Shown one piece after another: positions 8,340-16,448 of a DNA stretch of 64,000 nucleotides. The translations under genes and the position numbers were made by a program. The stretch is from Duganella sp. 1411 (lineage in GTDB: Bacteria; Pseudomonadota; Gammaproteobacteria; Burkholderiales; Burkholderiaceae_D), in the NCBI RefSeq assembly GCF_017833525.1, contig NZ_JAFICD010000008.1, positions 62,001 through 126,000 on the forward strand, written 5' to 3'. Numbering within the stretch: the stretch's first letter is position 1; each line of letters opens with the position of its first letter. The notes under the pieces were generated by a model. That model saw only the letters and a program-made list of their open reading frames with translations, did no database searches and was not told where the DNA came from.

Positions 8340-8402
8340 GTCTCCACTATTCTCCTCCAAGAAAATAGTTTTAAGCCCGCTTTAACCAGCGGGCTTTTTT
8401 TT
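8340..8402 (+). ncRNA. Candidate small RNA with CUCCUCC loop
   Basis: In the 328-bp gap between the SDR and VanZ-like genes, a 6-bp stem (ACTATT 8346-8351 with AATAGT 8364-8369) displays a 12-base loop starting CTCCTCC, directly followed by a GC-rich hairpin and eight T residues. A C-rich single-stranded loop next to an intrinsic terminator is typical of small RNAs that pair with Shine-Dalgarno sequences. A promoter-like pair lies just upstream. Alternatively the hairpins could be the 3' UTR of the SDR mRNA, from which an sRNA could be processed. The rest of the gap, 8403-8573, shows nothing I recognise. Confidence 0.45.
8373..8402 (+). terminator. Rho-independent terminator
   Basis: AAGCCCGC (8373-8380) and GCGGGCTT (8389-8396) form a perfect 8-bp stem with loop TTTAACCA, followed by eight T residues (8395-8402, two of them within the stem). 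It ends the SDR transcript or the candidate small RNA on the plus strand. Confidence 0.88.
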
Positions 8403-8573
8403 GCCTTTTCCGCCTTGCATTGATTTTTGTCATGGCCGCGTCATATTGCCGCCCTATAATGATTACATCTTAAGTACATGCAACCGATAGGCATGACTGA
8501 AGAAAGGTGCACCGGGAAGCCGGTGCACCACTCCCCCTCCCCATTTCCCGCCGCGCATGGTATTGTTTGGTTC

Positions 8574-8966
8574 ATGATCAAGCAATTACTTCTGACCTCA
8601 TCGCACGCCAAACTGCGCTACTGGACCGCCATCTTCCTGTATCTGCTGATTTTAGTATTCGGCTCGATTCCCGGCGCGCGCGCCGATATCGGCGAGGTCG
8701 CGCCCGGCATCATCCTGCACTCGATCGCCTATGCGGGACTGACCTTCCTGCTGTTCACCGGGGGCACGGGCGGCCTGCCGCAACGCGCCGGCAAAGCCGT
8801 CCTCACCATCGCGGCCATGGGCGCGCTGGACGAGCTGGTGCAAAGCTTCCTGCCCTACCGGCACGGCGCCGTGTCCGACTGGCTGGTCGACTGCAACGCC
8901 GCCGTCCTGACCGCCCTGTTCATGTGGGCCTTGTGGACGCGTTTCCGTATCCAGCCGTCAACCTGA
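8574..8966 (+). CDS. VanZ-like family membrane protein
   Basis: A 130-residue protein with three to four predicted membrane helices. The block DELVQSFLPYRHGAVSDWLVDC is the VanZ-like signature (E near Q and R-x-x-x-x-x-D-W/N). The family includes VanZ of teicoplanin resistance and phage-shock or RDD-like proteins, but bacterial chromosomal copies have no settled function. I chose the ATG at 8574 because the longer reading from 8478 adds a non-hydrophobic, unconserved stretch. No strong ribosome binding site is visible. Its last 47 bases overlap the end of the small gene on the other strand. Confidence 0.82.
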   Translation: MIKQLLLTSSHAKLRYWTAIFLYLLILVFGSIPGARADIGEVAPGIILHSIAYAGLTFLLFTGGTGGLPQRAGKAVLTIAAMGALDELVQSFLPYRHGAVSDWLVDCNAAVLTALFMWALWTRFRIQPST

Positions 8967-9165
8967 CATCGGCGGGACGAGCGCTCCCGCCACCCGTCGC
9001 CAGTTCCACATCCAATCGCATTTGCTGTAATTGCTCGGCTTGTGCCACGCGTACCAACCCGTGCAATGCGTGAGTGAGCAAATGCCGGCAGCGGGGATCC
9101 TGCTTTTCCCCACAGGCTAGAGTGATTAACTCTTCGATAATAGTGTCTGTCACGCGTGTCAACAT
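8920..9165 (-). CDS. Small protein of unknown function behind an FNR-type promoter
   Basis: An 81-residue ORF starting at the ATG at 9165 with a good AAAGGA ribosome binding site seven bases upstream. The N-terminal half is helical and well formed (TDTIIEELITLACGEKQD, then LLTHALHGLVRVAQAEQLQQM); the C-terminal third is Gly/Ser/Arg-rich and may not fold. I do not recognise the family. Reality of the gene is supported by a consensus FNR-box promoter ideally placed 64 bases upstream. Its 3' end overlaps the VanZ-like gene tail-to-tail by 47 bases. The setting suggests expression at low oxygen; function unknown. Confidence 0.6.
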   Translation of the reverse strand: MLTRVTDTIIEELITLACGEKQDPRCRHLLTHALHGLVRVAQAEQLQQMRLDVELATGGGSARPADVRLTAGYGNASTRPT

Positions 9166-9194
9166 ATCGATGTCCTTTAAAGTGATACCGAACA

Positions 9195-9236
9195 ATTATT
9201 GTCTGCGAGTAGCATGTTTCAATTGATGTACATCAA
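9195..9236 (-). promoter_or_regulatory. FNR/Anr-dependent class II promoter
   Basis: A perfect FNR box, TTGAT-N4-ATCAA, lies at 9223-9236, itself the core of a 20-bp perfect palindrome (9220-9239). On the minus strand a -10 hexamer AATAAT lies at 9195-9200, its centre exactly 32 bases from the box centre, the spacing of FNR sites at -41.5. Transcription would start near 9188, giving a leader of about 22 bases with the AAAGGA site before the ATG at 9165. No matching -10 exists in the other direction towards the lipoprotein gene. Confidence 0.72.
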
Positions 9237-9328
9237 TTGTGACGGGATAGGCTGGAACAAAAAAGCGTCGCCCCGCTCTGACCCAAGTGGCTGGCCCACT
9301 TTGATTAACCAACGGGGAGGCGAAAAAA

Positions 9329-9898
9329 ATGAACAGGACTAAGCAAAATAAATGGGTTGCAATGTTATGCATCGCGGCATTGGCCGGATGTGCTTCGGAC
9401 CGAATGTCCGGGGAGTCATCCAGCCGTGCCGACAGCGGCTATACGTCGCCGGGCAGCACGGCCGCGTCGAGCAGCGCCGGAACTAGCAGCCCGAGCAGCA
9501 AAACCAGCGGCGAGACCGGCAGCAGCACGGCAGGAACGGGCAGCAGCGGCACCGGCAGCTCGGGGAGTGGCAGCATGGGCAGCAGCGGTAGCACGGGAAG
9601 CAGCGGCAGTATGGGCAGTATGGGCAGCACGGGCGGCGCCGCCGACAGCAGCACCGCGCAAACCTCGTACGGAACCGTGCAGGCCATCGATCAAATGCAG
9701 CGTCAGGATGTGGGGGCGGGCGCGGTGGGCGCGGCGGCGGCTGGTGGCACCATGACCGGTTCGCCGACCGACCGGGTGTATCGGGTCACCGTGCGCATGG
9801 ACGACGGCAGCAGCCAACTGATCGTGGTCGACTCCATGCCGCCCTACAAGATCGGCGACAGGGTCCGCTACAACAACGGCACCTTGTCGCCGTATTAA
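9329..9898 (+). CDS. Ser/Gly-rich lipoprotein with C-terminal beta domain
   Basis: A 189-residue protein with a signal peptide and lipobox LAGC (Cys21), so it should be anchored in a membrane, probably the outer one. Residues about 30-108 are a low-complexity Ser/Gly/Thr tract with repeated GSSG, GSMG and GSTG units, probably a flexible linker. The C-terminus from about 110 (YGTVQAID, a glycine/alanine zipper-like stretch, then a basic/hydrophobic beta region ending RVRYNNGTLSPY) resembles the SlyB/PcpY-type 17-kDa lipoproteins. The last four bases overlap the end of the TraB/GumN gene on the other strand. Confidence 0.8.
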   Translation: MNRTKQNKWVAMLCIAALAGCASDRMSGESSSRADSGYTSPGSTAASSSAGTSSPSSKTSGETGSSTAGTGSSGTGSSGSGSMGSSGSTGSSGSMGSMGSTGGAADSSTAQTSYGTVQAIDQMQRQDVGAGAVGAAAAGGTMTGSPTDRVYRVTVRMDDGSSQLIVVDSMPPYKIGDRVRYNNGTLSPY

Positions 9899-10806
9899 TA
9901 CAACTGTTCGACCTGGTAGCCGCGCCGTTTGAGCAATTGCGGCAGCCCGTCGTCACCGACCAGATGCAGCAGGCCAACGCCGACAAAGGCCACTTGGTCT
10001 TGCTGCATGATGCGCTCGATATTGGCGACCATTTCCGGGTTGCGTTTGCCCAGCAGCACACGCTGCATGAAGCCCGCCGAGATGGAATCACCGGTGGTGG
10101 CCGACTGCCAGGCCGCCTTGATGCCAGGCGCGTCCGCCGAACTCCACGCGTCGATCAAGGCCTGCGACTTCTTCAGCGACGAACCGCTGGCCAGATCGGC
10201 CAGCGTTTCCGTCAGATACTGCTCCTGCTGACGCGCGTCCAGCATCTCGAACAAGCTCAACTGGTATTCCGCGCTTTCGAGTTCGTGGACAGTCTTTTCC
10301 TGCTTCTGGGCGGCGGCCAGCAAGGCGTATTCGACCGCCTGGCTGCGCTGGAAGCCGTGCAGGTCCAACTCCGTACCCACCAGCAAATTGGCGATCAGCC
10401 ACGGCTTGTAGTGCTGCACCGATTGCAGCGACAAGCCCGCCTTGGCCAGCGCCTGCGTCATCTTGTTCAGGGTGGCCGGGCTCAAATGGTTCTGCACCAC
10501 GTCGCCGTCCGCGTAGCGGCCATGCCGCGCCAAGGCCTTCTGAAACGGCGCATCCTGGCGAATGTCAAGTTCGAGGACCAGCGTCTTGGAATCGAGCAGC
10601 GCCCGCGACGCCTCGGCATCGAGCGGGTAGAAACCGTCCTTGCCGACATGAATAGTGCCAAACAGGTAACTGGTTTTACCGTCGTGGGTAATCCGATAAA
10701 GCTGGCCGCGCCGTTGCGGAGAGGTCTCGCTCACGCCGGCGGCGAACACCGCCTCGCTGACCAAACTGAGTAACAACGCGAACAAAATAACAAGTTTCGA
10801 AGGCAT
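9895..10806 (-). CDS. TraB/GumN family protein
   Basis: A secreted protein of 303 residues when started at the ATG at 10,806, which gives a clean signal peptide; the longer form from 10,848 adds 14 hydrophilic residues and has no ribosome binding site. The mature N-terminus carries the family hallmark YLFGTIHVG followed by an ELD motif, which places conserved Gly, His, Glu and Asp residues as in TraB/GumN/Tiki metalloprotease-like proteins. The C-terminal VGLLHLVGDDGLPQLLKRRGY is also typical. The bacterial function is unsettled; a periplasmic protease or hydrolase is possible. Confidence 0.88.
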   Translation of the reverse strand: MPSKLVILFALLLSLVSEAVFAAGVSETSPQRRGQLYRITHDGKTSYLFGTIHVGKDGFYPLDAEASRALLDSKTLVLELDIRQDAPFQKALARHGRYADGDVVQNHLSPATLNKMTQALAKAGLSLQSVQHYKPWLIANLLVGTELDLHGFQRSQAVEYALLAAAQKQEKTVHELESAEYQLSLFEMLDARQQEQYLTETLADLASGSSLKKSQALIDAWSSADAPGIKAAWQSATTGDSISAGFMQRVLLGKRNPEMVANIERIMQQDQVAFVGVGLLHLVGDDGLPQLLKRRGYQVEQLY

Positions 10807-11091
10807 GCGAATTCCCGACGATAGCAGGAGATGCCATCGAAATAACATTATTTAAGGAGGAGTGAGAGCAGCTCGGCGTGGCGCCCTACTGTTTCCAATA
10901 GTAAATCAGGAAGGCGCTGAGGAAAAACATTTTGTGAAATCCGCGACCAATGTCGGCAAATTAAACACACTTAAATAGCAACGGAATAATAAAAATGCTG
11001 TTCAAATATAAAGATGTTGGCGCTTCAACATCGACGCTTATACCCACGTCCGCTTCAAGGGCTTCATTGAAACCTGTACGGTCGGCCCGAT

Positions 11092-12108
11092 ATGCCTTTC
11101 ATGATCCCATTTTCCATACTCGACCTCGCCCCGATCGCCGAAGGCAGCAACGCTTCCGCTTCGTTCCGCAACACGCTCGACCTCGCACAACACGGCGAGC
11201 GATGGGGGTATAACCGCTACTGGCTGGCGGAACACCACGGCATGCCGGGCATCGCCAGCGCCGCCACCGCCGTGGTCATCGCGCATGTGGCCGGCGGCAC
11301 CTCGACCATCCGGGTCGGCGCCGGCGGCATCATGCTGCCCAATCACGCGCCGCTGGTGATCGCCGAGCAGTTCGGCACCCTGGAAGCGCTGTATCCGGGC
11401 CGCATCGACCTCGGGCTGGGCCGCGCGCCCGGCTCCGACCAGACCACGGCCCGGGCCTTGCGCCGCACCCTCGAAACGGACGCCGACGCCTTCCCGCAGG
11501 ACGTGCTGGAGCTACAAGATTACATGTCCGACGCGCCGCGCCAGCGCGTGCTGGCCGTGCCCGGCAAAGGCGCCAAGGTGCCGCTGTGGATACTCGGCTC
11601 GAGCACGTTCGGCGCGCAACTGGCCGCGCACATGGGCTTGCCGTTCGCGTTCGCCTCGCACTTCGCGCCGCAAATGATGATGCAGGCGCTCACGCTCTAC
11701 CGGAACAACTTCCAGCCATCGGCACAGCTCGACAAGCCTTACGTCATGCTCGGCTTCAACGTCTTCGCCGCCGACACGGATGAAGAGGCGCGCCTGCGCG
11801 CCACGTCGATGCAGCAAGCCTTCGTCAACCTGCGCAGCGGCAAACCCTCGCGCCTGCAACCGCCGCAAGCGGGCTATCTGGAAGCACTGGGGCCGCAGGA
11901 GCGCGCCCTGCTCGACTCCGTCCTGTCGTGCAGCGCGATCGGCGCGCCGGAGACGGTCGGGCGCCAGTTGCAGGAGTTCATCGCCCGCACCGGCGCCGAC
12001 GAGCTGATGATCACCTCGCAGATCTTCGAGCACGCGCACCGGCTGCGCTCGTACGAAATCACCGCCGAAGTGCGCCAATCGCTCAAGCGCGCCGAAGCGG
12101 GCCTGTAA
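11092..12108 (+). CDS. LLM class flavin-dependent oxidoreductase (MsnO8-like)
   Basis: A 338-residue bacterial-luciferase-like TIM-barrel enzyme. Typical elements are SILDLAPIAEG at the N-terminus, YWLAEHHGMPG near residue 45, RVGAGGIMLPNHAPL near 80, and FGTLEALYPGRIDLGLGRAPG near 95-115. Members use FMNH2 and oxygen on varied substrates; the present one belongs to the MsnO8-type group of unknown substrate. The ATG at 11,101 is an alternative start; no strong ribosome binding site decides between them. It is followed after 80 bases by an MFS transporter. Confidence 0.9.
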   Translation: MPFMIPFSILDLAPIAEGSNASASFRNTLDLAQHGERWGYNRYWLAEHHGMPGIASAATAVVIAHVAGGTSTIRVGAGGIMLPNHAPLVIAEQFGTLEALYPGRIDLGLGRAPGSDQTTARALRRTLETDADAFPQDVLELQDYMSDAPRQRVLAVPGKGAKVPLWILGSSTFGAQLAAHMGLPFAFASHFAPQMMMQALTLYRNNFQPSAQLDKPYVMLGFNVFAADTDEEARLRATSMQQAFVNLRSGKPSRLQPPQAGYLEALGPQERALLDSVLSCSAIGAPETVGRQLQEFIARTGADELMITSQIFEHAHRLRSYEITAEVRQSLKRAEAGL

Positions 12109-12188
12109 GCCCTCCGTAGAAATCGCCAAGCTCAGCAGCATTTTGCGATCGCCGGTAAAATTGCCGGCTGCAAAATGAAGGAGCACCC

Positions 12189-13427
12189 GTGAGCCAGTCC
12201 CACGCCCAGCAAGATCTTTCCCCCGGCATGGTCTGGCTATTCGCCGTCGCCACCGGGCTCATCGTCGCCAATCTGTACTACGCGCAAACCCTGGTCGGCC
12301 CGATCAGCCGCGCCACCGGACTCGATCCGGGCGCCGCCGGGCTGATCGTCACGCTCACGCAAATCGGCTACTGCCTCGGGCTGCTGTTCATCGCCCCGCT
12401 GGGCGACCTGGTCGAAAACCGCCGCCTGATCTTCATCGCGCTGCTGACCAGCGCCGTGGCCCTGCTGGCCGCCTCCGCCACCAGCAATCCCAACCTGTTC
12501 CTGCTGGCCGCCTTCTGCATCGGCCTCGGCACGGTGGCCGCGCAAATCGTCGTCCCGTTCGCCGCCCACATGTCGCGTCCGGAAACGCGCGGCAAAACCG
12601 TCGGCAAGGTCATGAGCGGCCTGCTGATGGGCATCATGCTGGCCCGTCCGGTCGCCAGCCTGATCGCCGACGCCTTGAACTGGCACGCCGTGTTCGTCAT
12701 CTCCGCCATCACCACCACCGCCCTCGCCTTCCTGCTGCGCGCCAAACTGCCGCAGCGCCATCCGAACTCGGGCCTGCACTACTTCCAGCTGCTGGGGTCG
12801 ATGTGGCACCTGCTCAAGACCACGCCGATCCTGCGCCGCCGGGCCGCCTATCACGCGTGCATGTTCGGCGCCTTCAGCCTGTTCTGGACCAGCGTCTCGC
12901 TCGAGCTCACGGGCCCGTACTTCCACCTCAGCCAAACGGGTGTCGCCATTTTCGCGCTGGTCGGCGTCGCCGGCGCGATCGCCTCGCCGATCGCCGGCCA
13001 CCGGGCCGACCAGGGGAAAAGCCTGTCGACCACCTTCATCGCGTTCGCGCTGGGGGCGACGGCGTTCGCGCTGCCGCTGCTGATACACGTCAACCGGATC
13101 GTCGACCTCGGCGTGCTGGTGCTCACCTCGATCCTGCTGGACATGGGGGTCTCGGCCAACCTGGTCACGGGACAACGGGCGATTTTCGCGCTGCCGGCGG
13201 AGATACGCGCGCGCCTCAACGGGCTCTACATGGCGTTGTTCTTCATGGGAGGAGCGCTGGGTTCGTCGCTGGGCGGCTGGATGTTCGCCGCGCACGGATG
13301 GCAAGGCGTGCTGCTGGCCGGGCTCGTGTTCCCGCTGGCCGCGCTATGCATCTTCGCCACCGAACCCGGGGTCCGCACTCGGCGCACCCGGGGTCGGCGC
13401 ACCCGGCGCACCCGGGGTCAAGTCTAA
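12189..13427 (+). CDS. MFS transporter with repeat-derived C-terminal tail
   Basis: A 412-residue, roughly 12-helix transporter starting at GTG with a GGAG site six bases upstream. The early LYYAQTLVGPIS and the loop APLGDLVENRR (motif A) fit the YnfM/AraJ-like sugar or drug efflux branch. After the last helix the final 20 or so residues are an Arg/Thr/Gly tail (TRRTRGRRTRRTRG) encoded by CCGGGGTC-type repeat DNA, and the stop codon itself lies inside the first copy of a 51-bp direct repeat. The original C-terminus was probably replaced by repeat insertion. Substrate unknown. Confidence 0.88.
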   Translation: MSQSHAQQDLSPGMVWLFAVATGLIVANLYYAQTLVGPISRATGLDPGAAGLIVTLTQIGYCLGLLFIAPLGDLVENRRLIFIALLTSAVALLAASATSNPNLFLLAAFCIGLGTVAAQIVVPFAAHMSRPETRGKTVGKVMSGLLMGIMLARPVASLIADALNWHAVFVISAITTTALAFLLRAKLPQRHPNSGLHYFQLLGSMWHLLKTTPILRRRAAYHACMFGAFSLFWTSVSLELTGPYFHLSQTGVAIFALVGVAGAIASPIAGHRADQGKSLSTTFIAFALGATAFALPLLIHVNRIVDLGVLVLTSILLDMGVSANLVTGQRAIFALPAEIRARLNGLYMALFFMGGALGSSLGGWMFAAHGWQGVLLAGLVFPLAALCIFATEPGVRTRRTRGRRTRRTRGQV

Positions 13428-13510
13428 CATCTCTACACGGGCTGATCCTTCGGGCGCCCGCACCCGGGGTCAAGTCTAACATCTCTACACGGGCTGATCC
13501 GTCGGGCGCC
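13408..13510 (+). repeat. Two tandem copies of a 51-bp unit
   Basis: Copies at 13,408-13,458 and 13,460-13,510, differing at one base (CCTTCGG versus CCGTCGG) and separated by one base, so the period is 52. Each starts GCACCCGGGGTC and contains AACATCTCTACACGGGC. Further partial CCGGGGTC units lie just upstream within the MFS coding end. With only two near-identical copies and no spacer it is not a CRISPR array. Confidence 0.92.
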
Positions 13511-13523
13511 GGTGACGGCTCAT

Positions 13524-13565
13524 GGATGGCGGATTACGGCGTTCCGCCTAATCCGCCCTACGTGG
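13524..13565. repeat. Single inverted-repeat unit, copy 3
   Basis: GGCGGATTA (13,528-13,536) and TAATCCGCC (13,549-13,557) form the hairpin unit of the dispersed family, followed by CTACGTGG. It lies between the convergent MFS and GH43 genes, directly after the tandem 51-bp repeat, so two repeat families share this gap. Confidence 0.88.
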
Positions 13566-13634
13566 ATCCGAGGTATTTTTAGGGCGCGGTAGCCTGCGCC
13601 CCGTCCCAGGATCCAGGGTGCTTTTCGCCTGAAC

Positions 13635-14528
13635 TTATTTGCGTCGCATCGTGCCGTCGGCGTTGTATTCGATTTCCTGGACCAGGATCGAGCGGCGATG
13701 GTCGCCGCCACCAGGCAGCACGTTGTCGTGGTAGAACAGCAGCGTCTTGCCGCCATGCTCCAGGATCGCTTGGTGGTTGGTCGATATCTTCAGGAAGTCG
13801 ATCAGCACGCCGCGGTAGTCAAACGGGCCCAGCGGCGACTTGCCGGTCGCGTAGACGATCTGCCCCGGCCAGCCGGTCGAGAACGAGAAATAATACACAC
13901 CCTTGTGCTGATGCAGGAACGGCGCTTCGCCATACGCGGTCTGGGCCGGGAACCCGTCGACCACCACGTTTTTGATGCCGCCCACCGTACTCTTGAGATC
14001 GGCGGAAAGCTCCACCACCTTCGGCACCCGCGTGCCAAAATACAAATAAATCCGCTTGTCCTTGTCGATAAACACCGCCGGATCGATCGGCTCGTCGCCG
14101 GCGTTGGCGTCGCGCGGCGTTTCGACCAGGGGCTTGCCGATCAAGTCGACGAACGGCCCCAGCGGATTGTCGCTGACGGCCACGCCGATCTGCTTGCCAC
14201 CGACCGGCGCGAAGAAATAGTATTTACCGCCATGCTCGACCGCTTCCGGCGCCCAGGCCTTGGCGTCGGCGCTGGCCCACTTGAAGATACTGGCCGGCAA
14301 AATAGGGCCGTGGTCCTTCCAGCTCTTCAAATCGGCCGACGTCAGCACGCGCCACGACGTCGAATCCCAATACTTGCCCGAGTTGTTTTGGTCGTCGGTC
14401 GCGTAGACCACGTACTTGCCGCCGAAAAAGTGCGGCGAAGGATCGGCGGCGAAATTTTTTGTCAGCAAAGTTTGCGCGCTTGCGCACGCGCTCGCCGCGA
14501 TCAGCAGGCTGGCCAAGATAGTTTTCAT
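13635..14528 (-). CDS. Secreted glycoside hydrolase family 43 protein
   Basis: A 297-residue protein with a signal peptide, starting at the ATG at 14,528 after a GGAGAC site. The five-bladed propeller enzymes of GH43 use two Asp and one Glu, seen here in FAADPSPHFF (D29), EPIDPAVFIDKD and AYGEAPFL. Family members release arabinose or xylose from arabinan, arabinoxylan or arabinogalactan; subfamily cannot be fixed by eye. It lies 18 kb from the xyloglucan island and has no transporter next to it. The upstream M28 peptidase gene is separated from it by a terminator. Confidence 0.88.
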   Translation of the reverse strand: MKTILASLLIAASACASAQTLLTKNFAADPSPHFFGGKYVVYATDDQNNSGKYWDSTSWRVLTSADLKSWKDHGPILPASIFKWASADAKAWAPEAVEHGGKYYFFAPVGGKQIGVAVSDNPLGPFVDLIGKPLVETPRDANAGDEPIDPAVFIDKDKRIYLYFGTRVPKVVELSADLKSTVGGIKNVVVDGFPAQTAYGEAPFLHQHKGVYYFSFSTGWPGQIVYATGKSPLGPFDYRGVLIDFLKISTNHQAILEHGGKTLLFYHDNVLPGGGDHRRSILVQEIEYNADGTMRRK

Positions 14529-14607
14529 TCTGTCTCCAATATTTTTATTGAGTAAATGGTAAAACTGATAATGGCCGCCGAGATATAACTTTATTGACGC
14601 CAGCCAT

Positions 14608-14633
14608 AAAAAAAAGCAACCCGCAGGCTGCTT
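14608..14633 (-). terminator. Rho-independent terminator of the M28 peptidase gene
   Basis: On the minus strand AAGCAGCC, loop TGCG and GGTTGCTT form an 8-bp stem with one G-U pair, followed by a run of eight T residues (A-run 14,608-14,615 on the plus strand). It lies 22-47 bases past the peptidase stop and isolates it from the GH43 gene. Confidence 0.85.
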
Positions 14634-14654
14634 TCCAGGCAAAACCGCCGCCGC

Positions 14655-16286
14655 TTACTTAACGTTGCGCGGCTTGGCGAACGCGTCGCCGGCCTTCCAC
14701 TCGGGCAGCTTAGGGCTGTCGGCGATCATGCGGCCCAGGTTCAGCGTGTACTGCGCCATCTGCACCATGCCCGACAAATCCCAGCTCGCGTCGTACTCGT
14801 CGGTGACCTGGTGGTAGCGCTTCGCATACGCGTCCGCCTTCAGCTTGGAGCCGGCCGGATCCTTGACGTACTCGCGCCCGCCCTCGATCGAAAACGCCGG
14901 CACGCCCTGCTTGGCGAAACTGAAATGGTCGCTGCGGAAATAGCCGCCGGCCAGATCCGGCTCGGCCTCGGCGATATGCATGCCCATGCCACGGGCGGTG
15001 GCCGCGGCCATGTTGCCCAGCTCGGTGCGCTCGCTGCCCTGGGTGCCGATGTCGCGCGTGGCGCCGACAAAGTTCAGGCTGTCGAGATTCAAATTGGCGG
15101 CCGTCTTCGCCAGCGGCCACAGCGGCGAGGTCGCGTACGCGGCGCTGCCCAGCAGCCCCTGCTCTTCGGCGGCCACCCACAGGAACATCTGGCTGCGCTT
15201 GGCCGGCGCGCGCACGGCCTGCTGCGCCATCGCCAGCAAGCCGGCCGTGCCCGACGCGTTGTCGACCGCGCCGTTGAAGATGGTGTCGCCCGTATCGCCC
15301 TGCTTGCCCAGATGATCGTAGTGCGCGCTGTAAATGACCACTTCATCCTTCAGCTTGGGATCGGTGCCCGGCACCACGGCGGCGACGTTGAACTGCTCGA
15401 CCTTGCGCACCGCCGCCTTCATTTCGCCGCTCAGTTTGGCGGCCAGCGGCACCGGCTTGAAGTCCTTGCCCTCGGCGGCCGCGCGCAGCGCGTCCAGATC
15501 CTGGCCGGCGGCCTTGAACAGCGAGCGCGCGGTGTCGTCGGTCATCCAGCCCTGCAGCTCGGTACCGAGGGTGCCGGCCGCCAACTGGAAACGCTCCACG
15601 CCCGACCAGCTGTTCTGGATCACGCTCCAGCCGTACGACGCGCTCGGCGTGGTATGGATCAGCAACACGCCGGCGGCGCCCTGGCGCTTGGCTTCCTCGA
15701 ACTTGTAGGTCCAGCGGCCGTAGTACGTCAAGCCCTTGCCGTTGAAACGGTTCGGCTGCTCGGCGGTCGGCTGCGGATCGTTGACCATCATGACCAGGAT
15801 CTTGCCCTTCAGGTCGGCGCCCTTGTAGTCGTTCCACTGCTCGTCGTGGGCGGTGATGCCATAGCCGACGAACACCAGGTCGGCGTTGAAGCTGTGCGCC
15901 GGCGTCGCATCGCCCGGCGCGAACACCCAGTCCTTGCCAAAGCTGATCGGCAGCGCCTGGCCGCCCGCTGCCAGTTTCAACGTGCTCTCGGCCGGCAAGG
16001 TCTTGACGCCGGCGATTTGCACCGCTTGACGATAGCTGTCGCCGTTGCCGGGTTTCAAGCCCAGCGCCAGCGCCTGCGTTTCCAGATAGGAGACGGTCAG
16101 GTCGGCGCCGCGCTGGCCGGTGCCGCGGCCTTCCAGCAAATCGCTGGACAGGAACGCGAGGTGGGCGCGCAGGGGTGCTTCCTGCACGGCGGCGGCGGGT
16201 TTGCCGCCGGCCGCGTGCGCAGGGAAAGCCAGCGCCAGGCTGATGGCCAAGGCGGAGGCAATAAAGGAGGGGGTCATTTTTTGCAT
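14655..16286 (-). CDS. Secreted M28 family metallopeptidase with PA-like domain
   Basis: A 543-residue protein with a signal peptide. Residues about 100-260 look like a protease-associated domain inserted before the catalytic part, and the C-terminal zinc peptidase has all expected ligands: SAHYDHLG, NGAVDNASG, AAEEQGLLGS, NLDSLN and SDHFSF. M28 enzymes are two-zinc aminopeptidases acting in the periplasm or outside the cell. An AGGAC site precedes the first ATG at 16,286; a second ATG three codons later is also possible. It is divergent from the GluQ-RS gene across a region with 10-bp tandem repeats. Confidence 0.92.
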   Translation of the reverse strand: MQKMTPSFIASALAISLALAFPAHAAGGKPAAAVQEAPLRAHLAFLSSDLLEGRGTGQRGADLTVSYLETQALALGLKPGNGDSYRQAVQIAGVKTLPAESTLKLAAGGQALPISFGKDWVFAPGDATPAHSFNADLVFVGYGITAHDEQWNDYKGADLKGKILVMMVNDPQPTAEQPNRFNGKGLTYYGRWTYKFEEAKRQGAAGVLLIHTTPSASYGWSVIQNSWSGVERFQLAAGTLGTELQGWMTDDTARSLFKAAGQDLDALRAAAEGKDFKPVPLAAKLSGEMKAAVRKVEQFNVAAVVPGTDPKLKDEVVIYSAHYDHLGKQGDTGDTIFNGAVDNASGTAGLLAMAQQAVRAPAKRSQMFLWVAAEEQGLLGSAAYATSPLWPLAKTAANLNLDSLNFVGATRDIGTQGSERTELGNMAAATARGMGMHIAEAEPDLAGGYFRSDHFSFAKQGVPAFSIEGGREYVKDPAGSKLKADAYAKRYHQVTDEYDASWDLSGMVQMAQYTLNLGRMIADSPKLPEWKAGDAFAKPRNVK

Positions 16287-16330
16287 GATGTCCTGAAGGC
16301 GTAGAGTATGGATGCGGCTTGCCGGAAGTA

Positions 16331-16364
16331 CCGCAAGTTAGCGCAAATTAGCGCAAATTAGCGC
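16331..16364 (+). repeat. 10-bp tandem repeat in a divergent promoter region
   Basis: A period-10 repeat: CCGCAAGTTA, GCGCAAATTA, GCGCAAATTA and a partial GCGC. It lies between the divergent M28 and GluQ-RS genes, 45 to 78 bases upstream of the former. Copy number could vary and alter promoter spacing, but that is speculative. Confidence 0.75.
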
Positions 16365-16448
16365 GCGCACATTGTAAGACATTTGCGCCGGCGGCCGGAC
16401 GCCATCGCTTGCGCAGCGCAGCATCGCGCGCCGCGTTAAAATGCCGGC

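Noticed and set aside
13408..13510. Possible CRISPR-like direct repeat
   Set aside because: Only two 51-bp copies separated by one base; no spacers and no cas genes.
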